In this document: in pieces, positions 37,801 to 52,700 of the stretch
Position numbering within the stretch: the first letter of the stretch is position 1
Layout: the number at the start of each line of letters is the position of its first letter
From: Bugula neritina
Taxonomy: Eukaryota; Bryozoa; Gymnolaemata; Cheilostomatida; Bugulidae
Direction of reading: 5' to 3'
Assembly (NCBI GenBank): GCA_964035545.1
Contig: OZ037769.1
Location: forward strand, 5,948,429-6,012,428
Length of the DNA stretch: 64,000 nt
Program-made: the position numbers and the translations under genes
The notes under the pieces: generated by a model
Told to the model about the DNA's origin: nothing
Database searches by the model: none
Seen by the model: only the letters and a program-made list of their open reading frames with translations

Positions 37801-39793
37801 CAAAAGTATCTAAATTTTAATGCAATTAACAAAATTTGCATGCTGCAAAATGTAATCTTCCTGTTTTATAAATATCCATAAATAGTTTGAAGATAAAAAT
37901 AATTAAAACAAAAATAGAATTAATATTCATCCTATTAAGATGAAAGAATTTACCGAATTGTAATTTACAATTATAATGTAGACAGTGTAACAGCTTGTAT
38001 CAAGACAATTATAGTTTAATAGCAGCCATCTTTGAAAGCTCTTCAAATCATTTCCTGACTAGTCTATTGTGATACTCAGGTAAGCCTTAAAAATACAAGG
38101 CAAAGCAATTTTACTTCAACGCATTCCTCATAAACAACAGGTGATACAAAACTCATTAAAACACAATAATTGATAGCTTTTAATATGAAATCAATCAGTC
38201 AGAGGGCTGTCCACCCTTTGCCACGATATCGTGGTTATACAAATACAATATAATGATGTATACAATGAAACAAACTGTTCCTTTTCCATTAGCAACACAA
38301 AATATTTGCACAAATGGCAGAAGCAATGACCATGCAACATTATAATTTTGCAGCAGTGAAAAGTAGCATAAGGAACAGGTAGCATAACATAAAGCAACAT
38401 TACATAATATTATATAATATTGCATAGCATAATTTCACATGTATAAAGTATCATTATGTAACATATCATTACATAACATAATAATATAGGGTAGTATGAT
38501 TGTTGCTAACCAAGCAGCTAGAATCTACATGAATGATGTTATCGAAGTTTGAGCTTATGTCTAAGGTGAGCCAGTATCTTCTGGCCAACAAGATTGCAAC
38601 ATGAACATACAATAGGCCTACCATTAAAATACTGGCAAAATTTAATAACAGCATTTGTTCTGTATAAGTACCAAGCTCGAAAACATAACCGCCACTTTAT
38701 AAAAATTTTGATGAACATTAAATAAACTCATTTTTGACTAACTACTAACAACAGGCTTTCGAGCTAATTGCTGTTTAAAATTATTTCATTTGTAAAATTT
38801 CCTGGTTTAGTCAGCTTTTGGAAGCTTGAAGCTGGCAAAAGATGAAGCATGTCTTACTCAGAAATTAGCAGCTGTGTTACAACCTCTAGCCCACACACCA
38901 ACATGAATACTAAATGAAGTAGAGCACAGTCTGGAAGGTAGCCTGGAGAGGGTTATATGGTAGCCATGGGATTAGCGGCATTCTCTGTTGTTTTGCTGCT
39001 TCCTCTATTGCTTTGGGTTACACCTTCTGCCAAAACTTAGAAGGTTAAGCCTCAGGACAAATGCTGCATTTCCCTTTCTATTCTATAGAGAAAAAAAAAC
39101 AGAATTGCGAAATATAGCAAACACTTAGTGTAGTGGGAGTAGTTGGTTATATTTATCAAATGACTCATGTATCTTGAACATATTTGCAAAATCTCACAAA
39201 CAACTTAATAAGGCTATTGGCAACTGCTCGGTCAGCTAAATTTAGTAAACTAAGTCGTACCAGACTTTTCCCTAACTGTTGTAAAACTGTTTAACAATAT
39301 ATTGTCACAGTATGCAAGATAAAGATCAAGATCCAAACATTCTAGTTGAAGTATTGTAGCAGCTTCGGTAAGTGATTTAAGGAGGGTTTTAGTATTTACA
39401 TAAATTGGCAAGTTTCACTGTCTCTACAGGCTACATATACATTCGGGTGTGGTGTACGCATTTTCTCACAGATGTTTTATAGCTTACTGGCCTAAAATTT
39501 CTTAGTACAGGTGCAAAGGTTCTGATGTATTAAATATCATATGAATGCAAAGCAAAGGGTATGAGGAAGTTATATAACGTGCCATAAAAGTGATGTAAAA
39601 TAAGTAACTAACTCTGCCTGTTTATGACATCAAGTTACACGCAACTTTTCAAAACATATCAAAGGTTTGCTTGCGTGCACAGTAACTGAGTTACTCAGTC
39701 TATTACTTTTTAGCAAATCAAAACGCAGTTGTTTTAAAAATCTTATACTTTCCCCTTACACCAGCTGTGGTACACTTATAACAATACTACATG

Positions 39794-39887
39794 TACAGTG
39801 CACAGTATGTATACTGTGCACTGTATACTACATATTGCATAATGTATACTGTATACTGTGGTATAGAGTATACATTATGCAATATGT
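39794..39887. repeat. Two adjacent perfect inverted repeats
   Basis: The first has 14 bp arms (39794-39807 and 39812-39825) around a 4-base loop. The second has 21 bp arms (39830-39850 and 39867-39887) around 16 bases. Both are perfect by eye. Confidence 0.85.
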
Positions 39888-42410
39888 TGTATACATATAT
39901 ACTGAAATTTCATAATCATCCAAGCAAATGTTTATGTTTAAACTATTAAAATATGCTGAGAAGAATAAAACAGTTTTACCGATATTCTAACCACTATTCC
40001 AACCAACTTAAAAATGAAACTTAAAATTGACTGCAGTGCTGGTTAAAATAGATATATTAGTAAAATAATAGTTTATCAGTTTTATTATAAACTCTTTCTA
40101 AAAATATATGGACCTTTTAGTTTATTTTCTATTGCCAGCTGCATGCGTACAATAACACTAAGGCTTGTTTGGATATGCTAAAGTTAATTACTATACATGG
40201 CTTACAGGACAAGAAAAATAAACTTTTAAAGAATTTTAAATATTTGGCAGCCAGGTATGTTGAAATTTTATTACCAAGTCACAAGTACTTGTGATGCAAT
40301 CTTCAAATAAAACTGCAGATCTAAAAATTCCTCTAAAATTACACAAAAATATGAGTAATTAAACTTGAATATGAATTATGATTGATAAGATTTAAAAATA
40401 CATTATAGATTTTGTTGCAAGATTTTATGCAAGTTGTTTGTGAAATTTTGTTTAAATAACAAAAAAATATTTATTGCTATCTGATTGGTGAGTATCCAAA
40501 AAGTTGTTCATCATTACATCCAACCTAATGTCAGCTAAATAATTGTTTTAATGTTTTCAAAGCTGAATTTTTTTCAAGTCCTAAGGAGCCATTCTACTAA
40601 CACTTTACTTGATAGCTAATAACTTAGTAGCTATATTATAAGCAAATCTTAACAGCAGGCTGAATATAAATAATTAGTTTTTTTTTCAATAAAGTTATTA
40701 TTTATTAGAGCTGTGACAGTCAGTGGAACTTCTGGGTGATAAAACTTTGATGTGCACTTTGAATCAAGTAGATCTATGAGTTTTGTACATTTGATATTCC
40801 AGTTCAGTCATTAGTGACAAAAAAGTAGATAACTCTGTAAATGTGAAACTGAGCTTCCAATATTAAAAGTAAAGCATTTAATTTACTTATATGCTAACTA
40901 TCTAATTTAAATCAAGAAAACATTTATTAAAACAGTTCAATATTTTATTGCATTTGTGATATTTTGATAAGATTCTTAAAGCTATCACATTGCTTGAAAA
41001 CAAGTTTTGGGAGTTCCAAGTTCCAAGGCATGAGTCATGATTTATTGCTCAATAGAAAATAGTAGTACATGTTTATGTTGCAATACATATAGTATCAACA
41101 CTGCAGTGATATTATTATATATTATTATATTACATATTATTATTATATATTACCATATCATATATTGATATTATATAGGTATTACAGAAAAAGTTACATA
41201 TAACCTTTTCTATAACACCTATATAAAATAAACATAGCCCTAACTATACATAGCAGCTTACTGAGTGAGCACTTGCCAAGCACTAGCACCTTATGTCTGT
41301 TTTTAATGTCTGCTGTTATGTAAACCTGTCAAAAATGTAATCTGATAGCTGCTAGCAAAGCAAGTGTAAAACTCTCGAGCACGCCTGTCAGTTTTGACAT
41401 CATCTTTTCACATGTTTATACACGTGTTATACTGTCTCTAACAAACATTATAAAATGGAAATAAGGCAAGGGGTGATAATATTAGGCAAGTTTCCAGCAT
41501 TTAATTACTTGTTTAGTCTGGCAGGCAGACGTGATCGCTGATAGGGCATCATGTTTATAGACACATGAGCTGCTGGTGCTGATTATATAACTGTTAATTA
41601 TGTTGCTTCTCCTCTAATCCAAACTGTAGAGGTAAGCGGAAATTATGCCATTTATAAGGTTTCTAAAATTTAATTTTCAGCAGTGGTTTTCATGACATGT
41701 TGAACATATATACACACGATCCAACTTGGAAGAAATATAGAAAGTATATCGTGAATCTAGCTGCACAGATATAAAATTACTCATATTCAAGTATTTACCT
41801 GAAAAATAAATATGCAAATAACAACAAACTCTAATTTTTTGGTGAACACTAGCTAGCTAAAAGAGAAGATAACTCTTGCATAAGAACACTTATACTGTAC
41901 TTGAACTATAATTAGTTTATATGATTTGATCTTAATGATTAATTATCGTTTTCATATTTGAATTAATGCTTTATAGCTGACATTTTTGAGCTCTGAATTC
42001 ACTCAAGTTTTAATGACACTAACTCTGATACTAACTATGTTTGCAGTTAGTATAAGAGATTTTTGTCATAAACTAGATGCTTTAGTTTATTTTTAACCTT
42101 CTGCTTAATTTATGACCTGGTTTACCTGGCCTACTATGAAACAAGATTTTTGATTGGTCAGCAAAAGTCGTTTAATGAAACCCACCAGTAATTGCTTTGT
42201 GAGCTTGTTTACCTGCATGAGAGGCTTACTGTCTTCTATGGTGAACTCTTTCATTCCACTAATTTTACAGCAACAGTTTAAAAATATTTGCTGTACGTCT
42301 AAATTGTCAACAATCCATATTATTTTAGCAGAATAATATACGTTACTTTTGAGCCTAGAATTCATAATTCACAAACATAATTCAAACTAAGCTACAATAC
42401 ATTACAATAT

Positions 42411-42533
42411 ACACTACACTACACTACACTACACTACACTACACTACACTATACTACACTACACTACACTACACTGCACTACACTGCACTGCATTACACT
42501 ACATTGCACTATACTACACTGCACTACACTAGG
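42411..42533. repeat. (ACACT)n pentanucleotide microsatellite
   Basis: About 24 units of ACACT with scattered variants (ATACT, GCACT, GCATT) toward the right end. Confidence 0.9.
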
Positions 42534-43632
42534 CATCCTTTTAACATTTAGTCTAATAAGGAGCGAGCTGGGACTGCTCTGATAGTGCAGTGACTCAAGG
42601 GTCTCCAATCACGTGCCAAGTATTCCATCCCTCCCCCTCCCATTCATCTCTTTCTATACAATACTTTGAATCAAGTCATTTTAGGAGATCATCTTTTTCG
42701 GCTTAATTTACCGAAAGCTGAAAGTCTGTGCTATATTTAATGTTAGTAGATAATGAAGGAATTTAAAAATGTCAAGAAGATGGAAATACAAGTTACAAAA
42801 CATCCAGCACGACAACTTAATATATAATTTATGTAATATAGGTGTGAATTATTATTTTATGTTATCCCATGTCCACTCTTTTTGTTTATTTCTTCCTTAT
42901 AATTAACCTGGGGGGGGGGGGGGTTTAGTTGTATGAGATCATTTTTTAAAAGCTGTTAGAATGTATTTAACTATTATATATTATACTTGAGATGGTCAAT
43001 AGAAAAATATGTTATCTACTCTACCAAGAGAGGTCCTTACTTGGGAGTTTGGGGTTTAGGTTGATGACACATTTCACTAAGAGCAGAGTATACAACTAAC
43101 TGCTAGAACAACTGAGTCAATGAAATACACGTAGGGCAGCATGTCAGCGCCCTTATTACCTTTTATGATTTTAGTTAAAATGTCTTGACCCTTAATTTTT
43201 GGAAATTGCTAAGATTCATAACTTTATCTTGAACTGATATTTTCATATAACTACTATCACAACTGTAATATCAGTCAGGCATTTAAACAATCCTGATTCT
43301 GGTTAACAGATATAATTCAATTAGAAAGACAGTAAATTAAAAGCAGTATACATATTGTCTCTGCTATTTGGCAAAAGGCAACTCACAAGAATTAAAAACA
43401 CACATAACATAGTACATAATGTTAAAATGTGCGCAAATGGAAATATTCTGTTTAATACGAATTACCTTATAAAAGTTACAAGTACAGGTTATTGCTCTAC
43501 TATTGCTTCTTTTCTATATAACCAAAATATATAAAGCAGCAGTTGGAAAGAACCATGGTGGCTTAAATTGAAGCAAATTTGTTTTATAACAAAATCACCA
43601 ATGCCAAAGTATAGAAACTTGCTGAAGTAGGT

Positions 43633-43783
43633 GCAGCAATGAAGAAATTGAGAAAAGCCTGTGTTCTAGATTGTAAATGTAGCATAAGAAGTTATGTTCT
43701 CGCAAGAATTTCAACTGGCGCCCCAAACCATAATTTGATAATAAAACTAAAGAACTTAGGCTATCTCAATTTCTCCACTACTG
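43633..43783 (+). mobile_element. MITE-like element, copy 4
   Basis: Fourth copy of the 150 bp family, in the intergenic region about 22 kb from the other three. It has the same internal landmarks (CTGTGTTCTAGATT, GTAGCATAAGAAGTTATGTTC, GAACTTAGGCTATCTC). Confidence 0.7.
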
Positions 43784-45270
43784 CTCCTAAATGAATTAAC
43801 TTGTTCAGATAACTTATACATATCATTAGGAGTTGCTTACACACGTATGCATTAAATATAAAAGCAAAAGCTTCTGGTTTCCTTTTAAATAAGCAAAACA
43901 CTCAAGGCTGGCCAATGTTACTATTTCAAAAATGGAAGTGTTCAGCTTAATACTAAATACCACATTCACAATTTTAGATGCATTTTCAACAGATCAAATG
44001 CACTGTTTTATATTAAAAACAGTACAAACCATAAAGTTATGTTTCTTCATGATGATGTTGTGTGGAAAGATAACTTCTCATTATTTAATTTGTTCATGTT
44101 AATTAAAAGATTCATCAATTTTTTAATTTTTTAAATAATAAAGTATGGCAATCAATTAAAAATTATGGTATGGTGATTGATGCAGGAAAATAAAGGTAAT
44201 ATTGAAACACTAATAGCAATACTATATAACAACCAACAAGCTCCAACATTGTTAATTGGGACATATTTAACTTACTCAACAGTAAGCAATAAAACTATGC
44301 AGGGTTTTGTTTTACCTCTATATACTTATCTGCCGTAATTATTGTATTAGTGTAAATATCAATTTTAAATAATACAGAGTTATGATATTCAATACTAGTG
44401 TTTTATTTGCACTTATAGCTTTGAATTTTTTTCCAGTGATGGATTGCTTATCTAATAATTGAGCATAAGCAAATAATTATAAATGGTTCAACAGTGAACA
44501 GATTATAAAAGTAAACAATTTCAAACAAGAGTTTATTTCTATATTTTGGAGTTGCCTGACCTTGAATAGTCAAACTGTGCACCATTTGATTATACTGAGA
44601 TAATATTATAGTATGCAAACTTGTTTTTACTAAATTAAGTTTCAGTGTAAAAAATTCAAAGACATTCTTTTAAAGGTTTGGCTCAAAAACTTAAGAATCA
44701 TGCTCCTAATGGATGTCTAAAGTTTATTGCAGATAAAATCATAATAACATAGTTTGGATTTAATTGATTTTATCTCATTAATAGTTCAGCACTTTTACGA
44801 GGTTTGGGCTTCAACTCTACTTATCTTTAAAGATTGTTGTCTTTAGCGGAGTAATGATTCAATCGAAGTAATTTGGTTTCTACAGCTGCATGAGTTTAGA
44901 AGAGTCAAATAATCCAAGTACTTCTACATTCTGGACAGTACATTTCTCATAAGCACAGATGTCTAGAGACTGTTGCAGTAAATTGAAAAAAAAGGATGTC
45001 ATAACAACCTGTTTTAGCGCATTTTCAACACATGAATTTGTATGAAATAAGAATTGGCATTGTGTTAATACTGGCAGGATAACTCCAAAACAGAATAATC
45101 TTCCCCAATTAACATAGCACTAGCTTCTTGGCTATATATTTAAATTTAAAAAGCAGCATTAATTTTGAATAAAAACAACAAATGCAGCAACTTCAATACA
45201 ACATGCCCCTGCATTAGCAGTTCAAAAACAAAACGATGACAGTTGATTCAAGATGTGAATTGTCTTTTTA

Positions 45271-45423
45271 GAATTGTTCTGTAAGCAGCTCCAAATTGGG
45301 GTGACTGAGTGCAATAGTTAAAGGTTCTCAAGTTTGGAGTTATAAGTCCCCAACTCTAAACTTGATAACACCTAACTATTGCACTCAGTCACCTCTAACT
45401 TGGAGCTGCTTATAAAACAATTC
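45271..45423. repeat. Foldback element with arms of about 72 bp
   Basis: The left arm (from 45271, GAATTGTTCT...) and the right arm (ending 45423) are roughly 80-85 percent complementary around a short loop near 45341-45350. The best block is GTGACTGAGTGCAATAGTTA against its complement. No coding capacity; it resembles a foldback MITE or a decayed hairpin. Confidence 0.75.
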
Positions 45424-46732
45424 GTTTTTTATACTTTAGCTATGTACTTTAGTGAGTGACAATTACTCTGAGAAGACAAATCCTAATCTACTTTGTTTTG
45501 TAACTCGTATGATTCAGTAAAGTCCCTGCCGTGCATTGCTGACTCAACTCGATTGTCACTGCAAAGTTGTGAAAAAAATATTTCAACTTCATCAGTGGTT
45601 TAGTTGGAATTATGGTTTATTCCGCGTAGGCAAGAGCTTAAGGTTCAAAAGATACTGGTGGTCTAGTGGGTAGGCACTGAATCATTAGCTATGCTGAGTA
45701 ATGCCCTGGCTGCTTTTGTTGTGGTAGTGCAAAGATTAGGTGATTAACTGAAATAGCAGTTACTTTGGGTTTTGATGGTATGAACTAAAAATAATTCAAT
45801 TAAAGCATTAATAACTGTTTTATGTGGAGCTGAACTATTCATTAATGTTCACAGTAATTTATAAAGTTTGCTGAGAAAATATTGTGTGGTCAACAGTTAG
45901 ATTTTTTCTAATAATAGTGGTAAGCGATTTGCAATATTGAAGCAAAAAACTCTTTTGGAAAACATGATGAAAGACAGTTGAAAATTTGATTAAGCCAATC
46001 CAATTATAGGAGACGGATTTGGTGTGCATGCATATAACCTTGTACAGTTTTTCATTCCGATAACAAAACTCAATATTCAACACAATAAAATAGTTTTATT
46101 TTGTTTTGTGGCTTTTACTACTTCTCTTCCCAAAATTATTGTTGGAAGATTAATGCATTTTTATAACACTGGCTTCTACAGTGTGAAAATTACTTTTGCA
46201 TCAATGAAATTAATTGTAATATTTTATAATATTGCCTTTATTACTAAAACACTTTGTGTTTGATAGAAATAATATATACATGTATAGGAATAATAGACTG
46301 CTTAACAATAAATTATGTACACCAGTTGATACAAAAATAGAGAGTAATTTGGCAAAGAATATGGCAACAGCTAAGACTAAGTGCCCATAATGAGTGAACA
46401 ATCTGTGAATAAATGATAAAAACTGGAATGCATAGGAATTGTGCTGACTAAGGTAAAAGTTGAAAGTAATTTATCAAAAACTGCAATATTTGAGCAAAAT
46501 AATATTTTAATTACCACTAATTCCTTTAATGAATTCCTTTAAAAATTTTACAAAAAAAAGTGAAGAGACTAAAAGTGAAAATAAATTAAAATGCCTGTAA
46601 TAGTATTAATATCTTATTCTAAATGATGATACTAAATCTAAAACCATTTGCTATAGAAAATACGACTATATACATTGTCAGGCTATCACACTATCCTAAA
46701 CTGGAATCGTACCAATGATTTTGAAGCAACAA

Positions 46733-46738
46733 TTTATT
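46733..46738 (-). terminator. Candidate poly(A) signal of the membrane protein gene
   Basis: AATAAA on the minus strand begins only a few bases after the stop codon at 46745-46747. If used, the 3' UTR would be very short. A more distal signal is equally possible in this AT-rich DNA. Confidence 0.3.
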
Positions 46739-46744
46739 ATCGTT

Positions 46745-49700
46745 TTAAATGTATACTTGTTTACTCATGTAGTTTGTTTTCGAATGGTGACAGTGCAGAG
46801 GTGTGTTCATATCGACATCGTGGCTGTCAAGGGATGTTGGATGACTGGATTGACTATACTGTGAGTCAGTAGATACGCTGCTATCCTCTCTACCATCGTA
46901 CAGATCTTCGGCACAGCACTGAGCACCCGCTTGCCTCTCGTTGTACGGCACCCCTATCGGAATATGATGAGGCAGGTGTATAGGCTGAAATGTTCTACGG
47001 TGATAGTTAGTGCTGAAGCTGTTGTCTGATGAGCAGATGCCGCTGTCTGTACGGTTGTGGTGGTGAGGACAGGTTGCTGTGAAGGATGGTGAAGTAGAAG
47101 CTGGAGGAGGCGGCTGGTGGTCTGGCAATGGAGGAGCCCGAAGTGACCCGCCATGTTGCCAATGCTTGTTTCCGTGATTCACCTGGTAACAAAAATAGAA
47201 AAATTAACATAACATAATTGTTGCTAGCTTCTTGAACAATGTCTTGGAATTTCGAGATTAAACCACACCACCAGGGCATAATGATCATCCCAAACTCATC
47301 ATTGCACAACTTGCCCATCATTGGTCAGATTTAATTAATGGTATGCTTTTCTCAAGAATAAAACTAACCACTGGTATACTAGAGTGATTTGTCACCTATT
47401 AGGTTACAGGTGTTTTGGTAGGAAAACCGATAAGAACTGAAATTTATTATTTAGAATAATTCTTGAGTTGGTAGCAGCTTAAACCTTTCAGATACCCAGT
47501 GCAAATATATACAAGGTGGGGGAACAGTAGTTTCTGATAAAACAAGATTAACACAACATTGGATAGCTTCTGTAAACATAAGCTGAGTGCAAATACGATA
47601 ACAGCAACCTATTGACAACAGGTTGAGTAGCTCCTAGACAGCCAGTCTTACTTTACATCAAGTTTATATCAGGTTGTGGTCCAAACTAAGGTATAAGCAA
47701 GGATGGGTCAGTGAACGTAAGCTGGGTGTATAGAATATTGAGATAACTTTAAGGCTGGTTAAGCTAACAACAATATCAAACTTTTTCTTACTTTGACCAA
47801 TTATCACAAACCCATAGGCCTAAACAACATCTGTGCAAATATAAAACAAAGTGTGTAAAATATGGTAAACTTTCAGGCTGCATGTGTGTTCTGTGCTTTA
47901 CAGTTTCAATTTCACTGAAAAATTATTCCCCAGCTGGAGATAACCAAAAATTGTTACTATAAATATTCCTTGTTACCAAGACAGAAAAGTTAGTATTTAT
48001 ATAAGGGTAAGATTTTTATAGTAAAATAACAGCGCCCAGAGGCGCTACCATATCACGTATCAGATCCTCAACTGTGATAGGAAATTACTGCACAGCTTGA
48101 CATCGATATGATCCTTAAGAGATGAGATTAGTCTTTGAGCAAATCACATCTTTCAATTTAATTTCTTGACATATCATAGCAAAAAGACAACTTTGTTCTG
48201 CATCACTAAAAGCTGACTCGGGTGTCATGTTTCACTTTGTCTCATGGCAAGTTGTTCAACAATTATACAGCGAAACCCAGTTCTAAATAGTAGGTTTTAA
48301 AAAAGAGATACGGCAATTAAAAAAGTCACTTTTCAGCAATATTTGAATGAGAGTACAGACTGATAGCCAAACTAATAACTGGTCTAGTGTGAACTCACTG
48401 ACAAACAAAAAGTTCAAATCTAAATACAAGCCTGAAGCACTGTCTAACCAAAGCCAATAGTGTATTAAAACTTACTCAGACAGTTTTAAATATTTTTAAT
48501 TAAATTTTGCTAACAATTTGCATAAATCAAGCATAATAACACCTCTGCCTATTAAATCAATCACTCTTGCAGCAAACCTCTATGTACATTTATCTCTAGA
48601 TGGTAATTTACAAGCAACATACAAAATTATTTGGCACATTTACCAAGTGAAAATATTCATTAATTTGGAGTTAGCTCTGGAAATAGAAATCAAACAAATA
48701 GTTGATAAAGTAGTTCCATAGCCTAAACAACGACTTTCAACACATTTGAAAATACAGGAAAATGTGGCAGCTGAAGGAATAATAATTTTTATCTAAATTA
48801 AAAACACGCTGAAAGCATCGCTAGTAAGTAACGCCCCAGGCAAGCGGCTAAAAGGCTTCTCATCCGATAGAAAAGTCTATTTACTTAATTCATCAGCTGG
48901 CTGAGTAGTAAGTGGCGGAGTTAATGAGGATGTATATATCAACTCTTAAACCCTCAAGACACAGTGGTTTTTTGGCCTTAAACAAATTACTCCCAATTTC
49001 AGGCACATCTGCCTCTAAGTGTACTCAGTACAGGATGCTGTAACACTGAAGATCATGTCAACTGAAGGAGAACACTGAAGCTGTATGAAAGAAATAGGGG
49101 CCAATATTGCATGCTTCAGCACCTGCGTCTTAAAAGCACCTATTAGAATTTTTTTAGTTTTAGGAGTTATCTTAACCACATCTCAGCCTATGGTAGGTCT
49201 TCTGTATCTTAAAGTTTGCAGTAAGATATTTTTTACAATGTTTTTCATTAAAACTGTTTGTATAAATCTCTATAAAAATAATATTTTATTTAGTAATTTC
49301 ATAGAAAGGTTTTATAAAATTCCCAACTTTATAACTCTGCTTTTTACAATTAAGATTGTTTTGAAATACAAACATATTACTCACCGTTCTTTCATCTATT
49401 TCTGCATACACATGCTTTTCAGTTGACGGCACTGATGCAGAATATCCGTCGTGTGTTGGGTTTACGTTACGAGAAGACAACTTTGGGCTAGCTGACTTGC
49501 TCGCTCTACTCCTGTAATAAATTACTCAAGGTTATCATAACTTGTAATCCTCAAATAACAAAATGTTTCACGTTTGGAGTCAAAGAAATTTCAGTTAAGT
49601 CAATAGAAACCATCAAAAACCACCACAAACAATGTGTGTTCCATGTGGTTGACTTGGTGTGGTTGATTTACAGCGTGTGAGTAACCTATTCATGTGGCTT

Positions 49701-52700
49701 CGACTTCAACATCAATCACTGGATTTGATGTAACTGATTAAAATAAACTCAGTTGGTGAAATGATGAGCATAGTTAAGATTTTGGAGGCTGTTGGATTGA
49801 AATTGTGGTTACATCAAAGAGAAATAATGATGATAAGACCAAAATATGCTGCAGATATTTCTATCAATAAATGAAATCTCATTAAGAAGTAGGTAAGTGG
49901 AATTCAGTTTTCAGTCTTTAGGGTCATTTTGAGGATTTCTAGAGCTAATTACATCCATCCCTCCCACCTTCCTTCAGTAATAAAATAGTATTTTATTTAG
50001 TTGAGTATTATGAATGCGACAGGTTGAAGGTTGAAGTATTTATATAATAGAAAATTATTATGCAACTTTAATTAAATTCCAGATTCAACAACAAGTTTGA
50101 AGTGCAATTCGGCTGGGTGAGAATTGAGAGGAAACACTGATCAAACATAGCTTCACAAATTCCCACTAAACTTACACGAAAATTTAAAGCTGTTACCATT
50201 TTAATGTTTAAGAAATCTTTTCAATTTATAATTGAAAATATAATGATAATTAATTTTATACGCTGCACCCAAAACACTTAAACATCAAGTTGAGAAATAG
50301 TGAATTGATCTCAAGCCAACATTACGTCTGAAATAGTGCTTCGTGGCATTACAATACAAATTATAATGTATGATATATATTAAACGTAACAATTTTCAGT
50401 TTCAAGTGCGCTTTGCTAAGATTATACAGCCTCAAGCAAACTATACAGTTGCGAGTATTTGCTTAGCAGAATTTAAATGTTTATCCAAATTTGATAACTG
50501 AATCCCACAAAGTTTATCAAATGTAAGCATAAATTTTATCAAAAAGCAAATAAGCAATTATTCTACTTACGCTGGTGCAGCTTGCCTTCTCTGCCAGCAG
50601 AAGACACCCATGACTATCACCACTATGACTATGACTGTCGCTGAAACAATCGCTGCGATAATGATTACATCAGAGCTGACAGGGGGTTGAGTATTTGTAT
50701 TAGGATTGCTTCCACTTGGTTGACCCGCATCGGCACCACCTCCATTTACAATCAATATGGCTTCCGTAGTTGTTGTCTGGGATGCCGGGAGAGGCATGAC
50801 TGGCTCTGTGGTGGGAGGTACAGTAGTGGTGGTCTGTTCACACTCGCAAGGGGCATTGCTGGTGTCACATTGCGATGTCACAGGGTTGAAAGTTTCTCCG
50901 TCACCGCAGGGGCAGTGGAGGCATGAGTTACCAGTACATTCGAAATAGTTCTGACAATTCCTCACGTCTATGACATTCTTCACCTCCCCTTGTGGTATTG
51001 GAAACGACACTTCTGTGCCACATGATACTAAAATATGAACACATAATGGGCACATTAGATGGAAGTTAAGATTAGAACTAATAAGTTTGTTAAAATCTAA
51101 ATATATAATATATTATTTCATAGCTTTTTCTGAGTGCAGTTGAATCGGGTTGCAAACAACTCAGAGATTGCTGTATAGGATATCAGAGGGGCCAATCATG
51201 CATTTAATATTCACTTTGTTGTCTGTACAAGTGAAAAGTGCTGCAAGCAATTCTGCTCTTTTGCAATTTCGTCAGCTATGCTATAGAAAGCAGTATTTAG
51301 AATGTACTCTTCAAATTCATGGAATTGTTTCTAACTGAACCAAAGCACTAGTTGCTGGAGCTGGTTTCAAGTCTGATTGCACAAAATAGTTGATGCAAAA
51401 ATTAACGAAGCTTGACAAAAATGATTTATCTTCTCCCAGCAAATATGTTCCTAATCTCCACTCTTTATCCCATCACAGTGGTGTGCTTAATTTGTGTAAT
51501 TCACTCTGATATGAAGTTATTACAGCTGTTTTTCTTGAGAACATATACCTAGGCTTCGGATATTTTATTTTAAATCCCAACATTATATGACGCATTAAAT
51601 AGTCTTATCAATTTCTATTATTTCCTGTACTATTCAAGTTCTATTGTTTTCTTGACACTAACCAACAAGTGTTTGCTTCTTCACACTCTACCGAGAAAGC
51701 AGTACTGTCTCAACAAAGAAAGCTACCACAGAGTTCCTTCAAAAATGCCAACTGATACTACTATTACCTCTTCACCATATATAATCCTCTCTTGTTATTT
51801 CTATCACATACTTACTACTAGAATATGTGTTATGACAATTTCTAGGCTGACTATTCGTTATTTACTTTCCCTTGCATTGAAGATGTTCAATTGAATTAAA
51901 AGTTTTGTTATTTCACTTGATCCTGCCATGATAAAGCAAGGATTTCTAAAGTTTCTGTTACAATTTAACAATGACTAAGTGACTGATTTTATCAAAGTGA
52001 TAAAGAATAGTGTAAGCATGTTTGACATATGCAAACATTACTGTTTGTAAACCAGTAACTGCCATTAATCACTTATCAACATAAGGAACAAAATATTTGG
52101 GCATTTTCAAATTGATGTTAAACAGGTATAGAATTAGGACAATGATCAATTATGATAAAATCTACATAATCTAGTGCATTTGTATGACTGCTAAGTGAAT
52201 ATTATGCTCTTGCAATGTCTACCCTATATCTATAGTTCAGTAAATAGACACTTGAGAGCTCCATACTTTTCTTTATAACTTATGAAAATATTGATACAGC
52301 AGGGATTTACTGCAACTCACAGCTGTATTATATACATAATATTATGTTTTATGGCTTACTCCCTGCCACAACCACCTGCATTCACTGACTCTCTAATCTC
52401 AAGTGCCTACAGACTTATATTTTATCTTTTAGTGGCCACATTTGTTTATAGGAGTATATTTGACAAACTGATCGTTATTCTTGGAAACAGTTGTTAACAG
52501 CTATAGGTAACTGCAACAGTTGAGTGAGTTAACAAGCACATGCTGGTTTGGGTTGGTAAATGTTAGATGAACTATAATTAGCAAATTAAAATGATTACCT
52601 ATAGAAGTAAGGACAAGTCAATGCCATCTGTGAAAATAACAAGTCGTACATTTGATTATATTGCAGGTACAGCTTTTATTATCTATGCAGTTGATGTATA

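Larger units (their letters stand above)
34166..46732. other. Gene-poor region
   Basis: About 12.5 kb in which I recognise no protein-coding gene. It contains a 51 bp minisatellite, nested palindromes, an (ACACT)n microsatellite, a G14 run near 42910, a MITE copy and a foldback. Less AT-rich patches at 36650-36900 and 37290-37400 have splice-like borders on the minus strand and could be exons of an unrecognised or non-coding transcript, but this is not supported further. Confidence 0.5.

Noticed and set aside
49085-49426. Hydrophobic 113-codon plus-strand frame
   Set aside because: It lies antisense within an intron of the membrane protein gene and overlaps its exon 49385-49511; its hydrophobicity reflects T-rich sequence.
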